Source: Flavobacterium sp.
GTDB lineage: Bacteria; Bacteroidota; Bacteroidia; Flavobacteriales; Flavobacteriaceae
Direction: 5' to 3'
NCBI GenBank assembly: GCA_012837155.1
Contig: CP051546.1
Coordinates: 2,008,224 to 2,072,223, forward strand
DNA: 64,000 bases
This document shows, piece by piece, positions 28,169-37,945 of this stretch (position 1 is its first letter; the number at the start of each line of letters is the position of its first letter). Made by a program: the position numbers and the translations under genes. The notes below the pieces were generated by a model, which was not told the origin of the DNA, ran no database searches, and worked only from the letters and a program-made list of their open reading frames with translations.

Positions 28169-28302
28169 CAACAGCTAGAGTTTCGTTGGGCTCGCAGAGC
28201 CAACAATGAAACTCGTGTTGAACCCTTCGATAAACTCAGGACAGGCTCACCGATTACAAATCCATCCCTTATGGGGTTTACGATAAAAGAATAAGAAGAA
28301 TT

Positions 28303-28337
28303 TCAAGAGGCAAGTGTGCCTCTTTTTTTTTTTTTTG
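28303..28337 (+). terminator. Inward-facing terminator in IS91-type copy B
   Basis: AAGAGGCA..TGCCTCTT followed by a long T-run; the counterpart of 19114-19148. Confidence 0.7.
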
Positions 28338-28404
28338 AGGTAGTTAAGTTTGGTTTTCTTGTGTTTTCCTTCACTTATGGGCATAAAATCCCTTACCCAT
28401 AAAA

Positions 28405-29519
28405 TTAACTTTCACGGGGAATCGGGTTTTGGCCACTGCCAAGATACCAAGCAGGCGGACCACGCTGGTCAAAAACCACAATTCGATGCAAATTACCCGT
28501 TTTACAACAAGGGCACTTTGGTAAAAAGGGTTTCTTTTCTGCTTTTTCCAAGACCTTAACTAGAAGTTTCTCCTGTAAAAGCCTCAATTTTTGACGTTTC
28601 CAAGTGCTACTCAAAAAACCATGATGGCGGATTTTTACAAAACCTTTGGGCAAAATATGCAAGGCAAACCGCCTGATAAACTCCTGATGGGTGAGTGTCA
28701 TTTGTTTTTTGACTCCCGCCATTCGATAATTCTTATAATCAAAAGTGACGTTTTGGTCACTAATATCTTTGATTCGATGGTTGCTAATAGCAATTTTGTG
28801 GGTATATCTTCCTAAATATTCCACCACCGATTTCGGATTTCCAAAAGGTTTCTTGGCAAATACCACCCACGGTTTTGCCATAAATCCTGACGGATTTGCT
28901 CATAACCAATCGGATTTTTTGTTTTTAGCTTTTCACAATATTTAGCCCTAAAAACCTTGGATAATGCCTTTACCGAAAACAGAAACTTGCCATCGAGTCG
29001 GCTGTTTTTCCAAATTCCATTTTTATCCACTCCGCCTCCTGGCACAATGCAATGCAGGTGTGGATGCAAACTCAATTGCTGCCCCCAAGTGTGCAAAACG
29101 GCAATCATTCCCATTTGCATTTCTTTGGATTTTCCAAATTGTTGTAGCGTTTCCCAAGAGGCTTCAAACAAGGTATCGTACACGATTTTGGACTGGTGCA
29201 TCGCCAAAGAATTGATTGCCTCGGGCAAAGTGAAAACTACGTGGAAATAAGGTACTGGTAAGAGTTCCGTTTCTCTTTTGGCTATCCAATCTTCCCTGTT
29301 TTTACCCTGACACTTTGGGCAATGCCGATTGCGGCAAGAGTTATAGCTTATGGAGAGATTGCCACAACTATCGCAAGCATCTATATGACCACCTAGTTCT
29401 GCGGTTCTGCATTTTTTTATGGCAGAAAGCGTGCGGAGTTGCCAAGTATTCAATCCATAGTTTTCGATTTTGGAACCAATTTTTCGCAGTACATCGGCTA
29501 CTTCAAAGAGCGGCTGCAT
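28405..29519 (-). CDS. IS91-type transposase, copy B, frameshifted
   Basis: Same protein as copy A (371 residues). It is split near 28873-28876, where copy B has four T and copy A five A in the matching CAAAAACC. With that base restored, QDLWQKPWVVFAKKPFGNPK is continuous. The zinc-binding, HUH and Tyr motifs are all present. Confidence 0.88.
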
Positions 29520-30447
29520 TTTGCAAAAAGAGTATCGAGTGGACTAAAAATGCGCTGACTCTCGAGTTGGGCAATGTGCAGATATTCCATCGTGGTTTCG
29601 ATATTTTGATGTCCTAAAAGATCTTTAAGGGTCATAATATCCATACCGTCTTCGAGCAAATGCGTGGCATAGCTGTGCCGAAGCGTGTGGGTATGTACTT
29701 CTTTTTTCACACCTGCCGCTTTGGCAACTTGTCTAACTGCCCATTGCACGCCACGCTGGGAATACCGTGAATCAAAATCGCCTCCAGCCCTTTCGATAGG
29801 TTGACCATTGAAGAGATAATCTTGGGATTTTTCGGCTTCGATATATTTTTTTTAAACCTCGGATTAAATGCACCGAAAGCGGAACATAGCGGTCTTTTTT
29901 ACCTTTGCCTTGAACGACTTTGAGTTGTTTTCTATCGAAATCCAAATCCTGTAAACGAACATTTCTGGCTTCCATACAACGAAGTCCACAGCCATAAAGT
30001 AAACCAATGAGAATTTTGTGTTTGAGTAGTTTGGCACTTTGAAGCATAGCCCAAACTTCTTCCTTACTAAGTACCACGGGAAGTTTTTTCTCGTGTTTTA
30101 TCGAGGGCAATCGCAGGTATTCATAAGGTAATCCTTCGGATTTAAGTAAAAACCGAAGGCCATAAACGCAGTGTTTAAAATAAGTTTGAGAGGGTGTTTT
30201 GGATTTTTTCTGTTGGTAAAACAAATAGTCCTGCACTTGTTCGGGATCTAGTTCGGTCGGGATTTTACCAAAATAGAGCGAGATTGCCGCCACGTGACGG
30301 GAATAATTGTTAAAAGTACTTTGGCTTCTGCCTAAAACAGAAACCGTTCGCTCAAAACGATTTAAAAGCCCCTCAAATCCTGGAACTTCCCGTTTGGCTT
30401 GATTCAGTATTTTGTTTTCTCTTAAATCTTCTGCATTCTTTTTTTTG

Positions 30448-31715
30448 GGTTCTACTGGATATTTTGTGAAAGTTGTAAATTTACAAAATGGAATACGACA
30501 TCAGAACAATACTAGAGAAAATTATTTTACCCATCCAAGATGGTTGGAAGTTATCTAAGTTAGATATAAGCGAAGAAAAGCTAGAAGTGCATGTTTATCT
30601 TTATTATGAGCCAAAAAAATATAAAATAGGCGATTTAGAATATGACCTTTATGATGATAGAGCGGAACGTAAATGGCGACATTTAGATTTATGGCAATAC
30701 AAGACATTTATTTATTGTAATTTGCCAAGATACAAAGACAGCAATAACAAAGTAAAAACCATCGATGTTCCTTGGGCAGAACCTTATGAGCGGATGACTT
30801 GGTTACTTGAAAAAAAACTTTAGACACATTACAATGCACTAAAAGTCAGAGTAAAACGGCGAGATTATTAGGCTTAAGTTTTGATCAAGTACATAGAGTA
30901 ATGCACAATTTTGTTGAACGAGGAATGAGTAAAAGAAGTGCCGATGATAGATATTATTATTTGAGTATTGATGAAAAATCAGTCTCAAGAGGACATGATT
31001 ATTTTAGTATTCTATCGGAGGAATCTACAGGAGTAGTTATAGATGTTGTTGAGGGTAGAACCAAAGAAAGTGTTGACAAACTTTGCAACAAGCTCACTAA
31101 AGACCAGCGTGATGAGGTAAAAACGATATGCACAGATATGTGGGATGCTTTTATATATGGAGCAAAAACACACTTCGAAAAAGCGATTCATTGCCATGAT
31201 AATTTTCATTTAGTAGGCTATCTCAACAAAGCCGTTGATAAAGTCCGAAGAAGAGAAGTTCGTGAGGTAGAAGAATTAAAAAAGACAAAGTACATTTGGT
31301 TAAAAGACATCTCTAATATGACTGAAAAACAACGAATTATATTTGAATCCATCGACAAAGTGAATTATGAGGTCTCTAAAGCATGGAGAATAAAAGAGAA
31401 TTTTAGAGACATACAATTTAGGCAGAAAACCAAAGAAAATGCTTTTTTAATACTAGCAAATTGGAGACGAAGTGCCCCTTTATAGTAAGATTCCAGAAAT
31501 AGTAGAAGTAGTAAAAATGTTCGACAGGCATTTTCAAGGAATATTAAATGCAATAGTAACAGGCTCTAATAATGCTAGAGCAGAAAGAATAAACGGAGCA
31601 ATTGAAGAACTAAAACGAATAGGACGTGGATACAGAAATAAGCAAAATTTCAGAACCGCTATCCTATTTTTTCACGGAGACTTAAATGGCTTTTCACACA
31701 AAACCCAGTAGAACC
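30448..31715 (+). mobile_element. ISL3-family element
   Basis: 1268 bp with ends GGTTCTACTGGATATTTTGT and complement of GGTTCTACTGGGTTTTGTGT. TTTTTTTG is duplicated at 30440-30447 and 31716-31723, the 8-bp duplication expected for ISL3. Copy A of the IS91-type element shows the empty site. Confidence 0.93.
30488..31711 (+). CDS. ISL3-family transposase, frameshifted
   Basis: Three overlapping pieces. The N-terminus is MEYDIRTILEKIILPIQDGW. A lost A in the run at 30810-30817 breaks LLEKKTLDTLQCTKSQSKTA. The DDE core has LSIDEKSVSRGHDYFSI (D), ICTDMWDAFIYGA (D) and GSNNARAERINGAI (E). A second shift, near 31470, separates ANWRR from VPLYSKIPEIVEV. It is about 405 residues when corrected; this N-terminus lacks the usual zinc-finger Cys pairs of many ISL3 enzymes. 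Confidence 0.85.
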
Positions 31716-31794
31716 TTTTTTTGTAGTCATACTTTACGTTTTTTTAATTATCTTCGTAAGATACTAAATCTAGTAAAGCGCTACCGAAGGTTTA

Positions 31795-31910
31795 GTTCAA
31801 CATGGGTTTTGTGTCAGACTAGGTAACGTGCAAACTTGGAGCTTTTTGCTTCTATTCAAGTCTAGTGCAGATTGACAGTTTTGTGCTCCGAAACCCGCCC
31901 GAAACCGTTG
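31795..31910. repeat. attC-like repeat adjoining IS91-type copy B
   Basis: Starts GTTCAAC and ends GTTG, with arms GGGTTTTGTG and CTCCGAAACCC. It is weaker than the copies at 11571 and 13859. The IS91-type element begins at its GTTGAAC end. Confidence 0.45.
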
Positions 31911-32043
31911 GAAGTAATTCCCCCTAGTGCCTCGTCCTGACCCTGTAGGCTAACGGTGTAAAAATGACAGGAATTAATAAAAAAATAAATATTTAATTAC
32001 AAAATATTAATAAACAGTTAGTTAGAATTTCCCTCGTATAAAA

Positions 32044-32077
32044 AAAAACCGAACTATCACTAGCTCGGTTTTTATTT
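32044..32077 (-). terminator. Terminator after dnaK
   Basis: AAAACCGA..TCGGTTTT hairpin; on the minus strand it is followed by a run of T. It lies about 70 bases beyond the dnaK stop. Confidence 0.75.
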
Positions 32078-32145
32078 TTATAAATCCCTCATAAATTGGG
32101 ATAAAGCCTTTTACACCATTTTGTTACACAAAACAGGTTCTCCGC

Positions 32146-34036
32146 TTATTTTACTTCTTCAAATTCAACGTCTTCTACATTGTCTCCTTGAGCTTGTTCT
32201 CCTTGTGGTTGTTGAGCACCACCTTGAGCTTGTTCTCCTTGAGCATACATAGCTTCAGTAGCTGTTTTCCAAGCTGCGTTGATATTATCAAGAGCCGTTT
32301 GAATTGCAGGAATATCTTGAGATTGGTGCGCCATTCTCAATTCAGTCAATGCATATTCTACAGCTACTTTATTATCATCAGTCAATTTTTCTCCAAGTTC
32401 TTTCAACTGAGATTCTGTTTGGAAAATCATTCCATCAGCTTCGTTCAATTTTTCAGCTCTTGATCTAGCCACTTTATCTGACTCCGCATTAGCTTCAGCA
32501 TCCTTTTTCATTCGTTCGATTTCATCAGCAGTTAAACCAGAAGAAGCTTCGATACGAATATCGTGCGATTTTCCAGTTCCTTTGTCGGTTGCAGATACTT
32601 TGATGATACCATTAGCATCAATATCAAAAGTTACTTCAATTTGAGGAACACCTCTTGGTGCTGGTGGAATACCATCTAAGTGAAAACGACCGATAGTTTT
32701 GTTATCAGCAGCCATGGCTCTAGCGCCTTGTAATACGTGGATTTCAACTGTTGGTTGAGAATCGGCAGCAGTAGAGAAATACTTGTGATTTTTTAGTTGG
32801 AATAGTTGTGTTAGATTCAATTAATGTCGTCATAACACCGCCCATAGTTTCGATACCTAAAGATAAAGGAGTAACGTCAAGTAACAATACATCTTTTACA
32901 TCTCCAGAAAGAACTCCACCTTGAATAGCTGCTCCAATAGCAACAACCTCATCAGGATTTACTCCTTTAGACGCTTTTTTACCAAAGAATTTTTCTACTT
33001 CGTCAGCAATTTTTGGCATACGAGTAGAACCTCCAACCAAGATTACTTCGTCAATATCAGAAACAGATAAACCTGCATCTTTCAACGCTTTAGCAACGGG
33101 TGCCATAGAACGTTTTACTAATGCATCCGTTAATTGTTCGAATTTAGCTCTTGTTAATTTTTTAACTAAGTGTTTTGGTCCTGAAGCCGTAGCCGTTACA
33201 TAAGGCAAGTTGATTTCAGTTTCAGCAGAAGAAGACAATTCAATTTTTGCTTTCTCAGCAGCTTCTTTCAAACGTTGCAATGACATTGGATCCAAACGCA
33301 AATCGATACCTTCTTCAGCTAAAAATTCAGTAGCTAACCAGTCAATAATTTCGTGGTCAAAATCATCTCCTCCAAGGTGCGTATCTCCATTTGTAGACAA
33401 TACTTCGAAAACTCCGTCGCCTAATTCAAGAACAGAAATATCAAATGTACCTCCACCTAAATCGTAAACAGCAATTTTTTGATCTTTTCCTTTTTTATCC
33501 AAACCGTAAGCAAGTGCTGCGGCAGTAGGTTCGTTGATAATACGCATTACTTTAAGACCTGCAATTTCGCCAGCTTCTTTTGTAGCTTGACGTTGTGCAT
33601 CATTAAAGTAAGCAGGAACAGTAATAACTGCTTCAGTAACGGTTTGACCTAAATAGTCTTCAGCCGTTTTTTTCATTTTTTGAAGTGTCATTGCTGACAA
33701 TTCTTGTGCAGAATACAAACGACCATCAATATCCACACGTGGTGTATTGTTGTCGCCTTTTACAACTTTGTAAGAAACTCTTTTTGCTTCAGCAGTAATC
33801 TCAGCAAAAGAATGACCCATAAAACGTTTGATAGAAGCAATAGTCTTAGTTGGATTAGTTACCGCTTGTCTTTTAGCAGGATCTCCTACTTTAATTTCTC
33901 CTCCTTCAACAAAAGCGATGATAGATGGCGTTGTTCTTTTTCCTTCTGCGTTAGGAATAACAACTGCTTCATTACCTTCCATTACAGAAACACAAGAGTT
34001 TGTCGTACCTAAGTCAATTCCGATTATTTTACCCAT
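32146..34036 (-). CDS. dnaK: Chaperone DnaK (Hsp70), frameshifted
   Basis: Cytosolic chaperone, 629 residues after correction. ATPase motifs seen are [50 protein letters not shown] and [18 protein letters not shown]. The substrate-binding domain follows. The C-terminal tail is rich in Q/G with [17 protein letters not shown]-like acidic end. One extra base near 32774-32780 splits it; without it the text reads [20 protein letters not shown]. An essential gene would not be broken in a living cell, so this is probably an assembly error. No dnaJ or grpE is adjacent. Confidence 0.96.
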
Positions 34037-34093
34037 TTTTATTTATATTTAATTTTAATTGAATACTAATTTTAACATCTCGAGTTGCAATAG

Positions 34094-34109
34094 TCAATCT
34101 TTGTGCCAA
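34094..34109 (-). promoter_or_regulatory. Candidate sigma-54 promoter of dnaK
   Basis: On the minus strand TTGGCAC, five bases, then TTGA: close to TGGCAC-N5-TTGC. Transcription would begin about 45 bases before the dnaK start. An upstream palindrome (34170-34190) is well placed for an enhancer-binding activator. No experimental support is available here. Confidence 0.4.
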
Positions 34110-34169
34110 TAGAAAAATCAGAATAAATTGTCAGTTTTTGTTAAAATTGGCGCAAAACGATATGACAAG

Positions 34170-34190
34170 ATGACATTTTAATAGTGTCAT
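34170..34190. promoter_or_regulatory. Palindrome ATGACA-N9-TGTCAT upstream of dnaK
   Basis: A 21-bp dyad about 75 bases upstream of the candidate promoter, with another ATGACA just left at 34162. It could bind a dimeric regulator. Confidence 0.45.
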
Positions 34191-34262
34191 TAGATGGTTA
34201 AAAATCTGTGCTGTTCATGGCAAAGCCTTTAAAAAATGAGCCAAAACAGTATAGACTGTGCT

Positions 34263-34370
34263 TTATTTTTCCCAGTTTTTTCGTTCCGTTATGTAATAAA
34301 TAACAGGAACTACAAGCAATGATAAATCGATAATGGTGGAAAGGAAATAAAGAAATAACAAAAGCAATCA
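34263..34370 (-). pseudogene. C-terminal remnant of a membrane transporter gene
   Basis: Thirty-five codons read LLLFLYFLSTIIDLSLLVVP then VIYYITERKNWEK and stop. A hydrophobic helix ending VPVIYY..ER is typical of the last helix of RND efflux pumps. There is a stop just upstream, so only the end survives. The match is by eye. Confidence 0.35.
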
Positions 34371-34377
34371 GATTGCA

Positions 34378-34419
34378 GATTGCAGAAATAATAAACGTTC
34401 GAGAAATTGAGGCATTTTT
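34378..34419 (-). repeat. Degraded second copy of the 6091-6136 terminator region
   Basis: GATTGCAGAAATAATAAACG followed by TTCGAGAAATTGAGGC-like text closely matches 6091-6132, which ends a different gene. Here the stem has lost pairing. Confidence 0.6.
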
Positions 34420-34434
34420 ATTGTTTATACCATT

Positions 34435-35154
34435 CTAAAAAGGCTTAGTTTTTAATCGGCTGACCAAAAAATCAAAATCCTTTGCCTCAGGAACTAAAAG
34501 TGTAATTTGCACATCGTTGCTTAAACCCGATACATACTTTTTGTTGACAATGTGCTTTCTGCTAATTCTAAAAAAGGAATTCGGATGCAATTGTTGCTCT
34601 AAATTATCCAAGGAACTATTAATTACAAATTGCCTATTTTCATTGGTCAAAACAAACGAAACATTCGCATCGCTAAAAAAGCAAATTATTTCTTCAGCTT
34701 CTATTTTTTTAATCCTATTTCCAGTAGCAACCAAAAAGGAAGTTTTGTATTTGTTCTCTAAATTTTCTTCCAATGCTGCCCAATTTAATTCCTTTTGAAA
34801 ACTCGTTTTAAAAGTTGCATATTTTGAAATCATTTTATTCAGTTTACTTTCGTCTATGGGTTTCAAAAGATAATCAATCGCATTATAATTGAATGCTTTT
34901 AGCGCAAATTCATCATAAGCCGTGGTAAAAACGATTTTGGATTGTATTTGAATTTTATCCAATATCCGAAAACAATTTCCGTCTCTGAGTTTGATATCCA
35001 TAAAAACCAAATCGGGATGACTGTTGTTTTCAAACCAATGCAAAGCACTCGAAACCGAAGTCAGGATGATTAAAACAACAAAATCTTTCTTCAATAATAA
35101 CTTTTCGAGTCGCTTTGCTCCAGGAATTTCATCCTCTATAATTACTGCTGTCAT
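34435..35154 (-). CDS. LytTR-family response regulator
   Basis: 239 residues. The receiver domain has acidic EDE at 7-9, phospho-acceptor D53 in LVFMDIKLRDGN, and K in YLLKPIDESK. The C-terminal LytTR DNA-binding domain (about 135-237) has FFRISRKHIVNKKYVSGL. Its start overlaps the kinase stop by one base (TAATG), so the pair is translationally coupled. Targets are unknown. Confidence 0.93.
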   Translation of the reverse strand: MTAVIIEDEIPGAKRLEKLLLKKDFVVLIILTSVSSALHWFENNSHPDLVFMDIKLRDGNCFRILDKIQIQSKIVFTTAYDEFALKAFNYNAIDYLLKPIDESKLNKMISKYATFKTSFQKELNWAALEENLENKYKTSFLVATGNRIKKIEAEEIICFFSDANVSFVLTNENRQFVINSSLDNLEQQLHPNSFFRISRKHIVNKKYVSGLSNDVQITLLVPEAKDFDFLVSRLKTKPF

Positions 35155-36548
35155 TAGGCTTCAAGTTCTAAAATGGGGAGAATAACTTGGTAGGTATTGG
35201 TGTTGTTGATAATCTGAATTTGTTTATTGGCTAATATTTCATAGCGTTTGTTAATATTTTCTAAACCCCGTTGGCTGATTTCTTCGTTCGCTTTTTTAGA
35301 AATGGAATTTTCTATATGCAGTCCATTTTCTACACTATAAATCCAGATTTGCAGCGGATTATTCTCGTCCATAGTATTGTGTTTAAAAACATTATCTACC
35401 ATTTCTTGCAACGAAAGACACACGATGTATTCATTTTCTTTGGGTTGGACAGTAATTTCGAATGAAAAACTGTTTTCGAATTTCGCTTTATAAATTTCGA
35501 GATATTCTTTGATGAATTCTAATTCTTCTTTTAGCGAAACAAAATCATCGTTTTTATTTTTTAGATAATGACGATAGGTATTCGATAAATGATGCCCAAA
35601 TTCTATCGCTTTTTTAGGGTCTATTTCGATAAAAGAAATCAAAGTATTCAAATTATTGAATAAAAAATGAGGATTAACCTGTTGTTTTAATTGCAAATAT
35701 TCGGCTTCCTTTTTAGAAACAGAATTGGTTAAACTTTTTAATTTAAAAGTAGTCATTCTTTGCTTACTACGATACAAAAGTGTAACAACAATAGATAATG
35801 TCGCAAACAATGAGACAACTGGTATCAAAAAAATTATACGTGTATCAAATGGAACAACAATTAAAAACGGCAATAAAAAGGCAATAAAAAGGCAATAAAA
35901 GGCAATAAAAGTGGACAATAAATATTTTTTCTTGAAAAAAATAAAGGAATTCATTCCCAAAATCAAAAGAAATACAACTGTCGGAATAGACAAACATATA
36001 AATAGAAATGGAATAATTAACTTTAAAAGGATAATTAAAGGATATGATAATAACATCAACATAGACCCAATAAGAAACTCAAATAAACTTATTCCTAAAA
36101 CCAATTTGACATAAAATATTTTTCTTTCATCAAGTACCAATTCATTAGTTGTAGAACAATGATTTATAAGTAAAAAAATAAGAAGTGATACAAAAAAAAT
36201 ACAAACACAAAATAAAGATTGAGAAATTGAAGTTTGAAAAAAAAGTGTATCAAAAGATGTAGCTCCAAAAAACAATAAATGATTCAGTGAAGCGAAACAA
36301 AACACTGCAACAAAAACAAATAAAGCAGCAATTAAGAAATTTTTAATGTTGCTTTCTTTTTTTTGTTGTCGTTTTTTAAAAACATAAATGTAACCGAAAG
36401 AGATGATAGAAAAAAATCCAATAAGGGTAATGTTAACTCTAGCTATTTGTGTGTCTTTAAACGAACCACCACTGCTAATGATAGATATTACTGAAAGTAA
36501 GAGTACTGGGAAAATAGCCAATAAACAAAACTTTTGAAATGATTTCAT
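35154..36548 (-). CDS. LytS-type sensor histidine kinase
   Basis: 464 residues. About eight membrane helices fill residues 1-260, then a short linker and the His_kinase domain with YLQLKQQVNPHFLFNNLNTL; the phospho-accepting His is near residue 292. An ATPase-like C-terminus with ENSISKKANEEISQRGLENI follows. It probably phosphorylates the adjoining LytTR regulator. The sensed signal is unknown. Seven helices plus no periplasmic domain suggest sensing in the membrane. Confidence 0.9.
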   Translation of the reverse strand: MKSFQKFCLLAIFPVLLLSVISIISSGGSFKDTQIARVNITLIGFFSIISFGYIYVFKKRQQKKESNIKNFLIAALFVFVAVFCFASLNHLLFFGATSFDTLFFQTSISQSLFCVCIFFVSLLIFLLINHCSTTNELVLDERKIFYVKLVLGISLFEFLIGSMLMLLSYPLIILLKLIIPFLFICLSIPTVVFLLILGMNSFIFFKKKYLLSTFIAFYCLFIAFLLPFLIVVPFDTRIIFLIPVVSLFATLSIVVTLLYRSKQRMTTFKLKSLTNSVSKKEAEYLQLKQQVNPHFLFNNLNTLISFIEIDPKKAIEFGHHLSNTYRHYLKNKNDDFVSLKEELEFIKEYLEIYKAKFENSFSFEITVQPKENEYIVCLSLQEMVDNVFKHNTMDENNPLQIWIYSVENGLHIENSISKKANEEISQRGLENINKRYEILANKQIQIINNTNTYQVILPILELEA

Positions 36549-36715
36549 ATTGTTGTTTTTTATAAATTCATTTCAAAGATGCGATGATTGGTAACCATTT
36601 GAAAAATAAAAATAGTGAATGGTTAAAATTAGCTAGTGAACGGTAATCAATTACGAATTACAATCCGAGCGATACCGTGTGCCATTTTCAACATTGGCAA
36701 AATAACAAATAGTCA

Positions 36716-37336
36716 TTACAAAATATCCAAACTCCCCTTGCCTTCTCTAATAACTATGGGTTCATTACCTGATAAATCGATAATGGTAGAAGCCTGATTA
36801 TCGCCATAACCGCCATCGATAACCATATCGACGAGGTTTTGCCATTTCTCAAAAATAAGTTCTGGATCGGTGGTGTATTCTATCACTTCGTCTTCATCAC
36901 GAATCGAAGTAGAAACAATGGGATTGCCTAGTTGACGGACGATTTCCAAGGCTATCGAATTATCCGGAATCCGAATTCCGACTGTAGTTTTCTTCTTGAA
37001 TTCCTTTGGTAGATTATTATTTCCTGGTAAAATAAAGGTGTAAGGACCAGGCAAAGCTCTTTTTAAAAGTTTGAAAGTAACCGTATCGACTTGCCTCACA
37101 TAATCCGAAAGATTGCTCAAATCATGACAAATAAAAGAAAAATTAGCTTTGTCTAGCTTTACTCCTTTTATCTTAGCAATGCGCTCCAAAGCCTTAGTAT
37201 TAGTAATATCGCAGCCCAAACCATAAACCGTATCCGTTGGATAAATTACTAAACCTCCCTCTTTTAAAACCTTTACAGCTTTGGTAATTGCCGCTTCGTT
37301 TGGATTTTCTGGGTATATTTTTATGAATTGTGCCAT
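36716..37336 (-). CDS. tsaC: L-threonylcarbamoyladenylate synthase (Sua5/YrdC type)
   Basis: 206 residues, a single YrdC domain. It makes threonylcarbamoyl-AMP, the first step of t6A modification of ANN-decoding tRNAs. The family features GGLVIYPTDTVYGLGCDIT and RIAKIKGVKLDKANFSFICH are seen; PGPYTFILPGNNNLP follows and STSIRDEDE closes the active site. The Sua5 C-terminal domain is absent. It starts MAQFIKIYPENPNEAAITKA. Confidence 0.92.
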   Translation of the reverse strand: MAQFIKIYPENPNEAAITKAVKVLKEGGLVIYPTDTVYGLGCDITNTKALERIAKIKGVKLDKANFSFICHDLSNLSDYVRQVDTVTFKLLKRALPGPYTFILPGNNNLPKEFKKKTTVGIRIPDNSIALEIVRQLGNPIVSTSIRDEDEVIEYTTDPELIFEKWQNLVDMVIDGGYGDNQASTIIDLSGNEPIVIREGKGSLDIL

Positions 37337-37359
37337 TTTTTTTTAGTTTATTATTTTCG

Positions 37360-37432
37360 CGTCTCTTCGAGTGATTTTCAATAGTAATGCGCCAGCTTAC
37401 TATTGAAAATTGTATCGAGAAGCATTATAAAA
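37360..37432. repeat. 73-bp REP-like palindrome, copy 1
   Basis: Identical to 37946-38018 and in the same orientation. TTCGAGTGATTTTCAATAG pairs with CTATTGAAAATTGTATCGA. The two copies flank the GIY-YIG gene. A shortened copy (CGTCTCTTCGAGTGA) is at 37557. Confidence 0.88.
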
Positions 37433-37587
37433 CGAATGGTTCTCGATACCATTTTTAAAGCATTACGTTTTATTTATTCATCAAATTTTGTCAGGCTTTA
37501 AAAATTACTCGAACTGACGAACTAGTATTCAATATTAGTTTACTAACTTTTTACCCGTCTCTTCGAGTGAATCCTTAACGAGATTCA

Positions 37588-37884
37588 TTATGATTTATGA
37601 AACTTTTTCTTTGCTAAATTAGGAAGTTTATCATATTCTTCATTAATCAATGCCTCCTTTTTTGCTCTTGACCATTTTTTAATTTTTTTCTCAATATCGA
37701 TTGCAAAATTAATATCTGTGAATTCACAATAATAGACTAACTCGATTGGTCTTTTGTTTGCAGTGTAGCAATCTTTATAAAACCCCGTTTCGTGCTGAAA
37801 AAGTCTTTGGGTTAAGTTACTAGTAACTCCTGTATAATATGAATTGTCAGAACATTTTAAAATATACACATAAGATTGTTTCAT
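37588..37884 (-). CDS. GIY-YIG nuclease family protein
   Basis: 98 residues. QSYVYILKCSDNSYYTGVTS gives GIY..YTG, followed by LTQRLFQHETGFYKDCYTAN with the catalytic Arg, and FTDINFAIDIEKKIKKWSRA with the metal-binding Glu. This is the UPF0213/YhbQ-like small endonuclease type. Many Bacteroidota carry several copies; the role is unknown. It lies between two identical 73-bp palindromes, which suggests it may move or spread with them (inference). Confidence 0.9.
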   Translation of the reverse strand: MKQSYVYILKCSDNSYYTGVTSNLTQRLFQHETGFYKDCYTANKRPIELVYYCEFTDINFAIDIEKKIKKWSRAKKEALINEEYDKLPNLAKKKFHKS

Positions 37885-37945
37885 GATTTTTTTAATTCGT
37901 TAATAAGAGAGTTTCTCTTTTCTAGCAACTTTAAATTTTCACAAC

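Larger units (their letters stand above)
29498..31730 (-). pseudogene. Tyrosine recombinase of IS91-type copy B, split by ISL3
   Basis: The start codon and first codons (ATGACTAC) lie at 31730 on the far side of the ISL3 element. The body runs 30439-29498. A T8 run at 29846-29853 (seven in copy A) adds a further frameshift. Catalytic R, K, HTLRH and Y motifs are as in copy A. So neither copy in the window has an intact recombinase gene. Confidence 0.85.
28169..31794 (-). mobile_element. IS91-type element with tyrosine recombinase, copy B (with ISL3 insert)
   Basis: Inverted relative to copy A and near identical apart from single-base indels and an ISL3 element inserted at the A8 run of the recombinase gene. 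Its left end abuts GTTGAAC (complement of 31795-31801), as in copy A. Its right end is the same 55-bp palindrome. Confidence 0.85.

Noticed and set aside
32146-34036. dnaK as a true pseudogene
   Set aside because: A single extra base explains the break, the protein is otherwise normal, and many other essential genes show the same type of defect.
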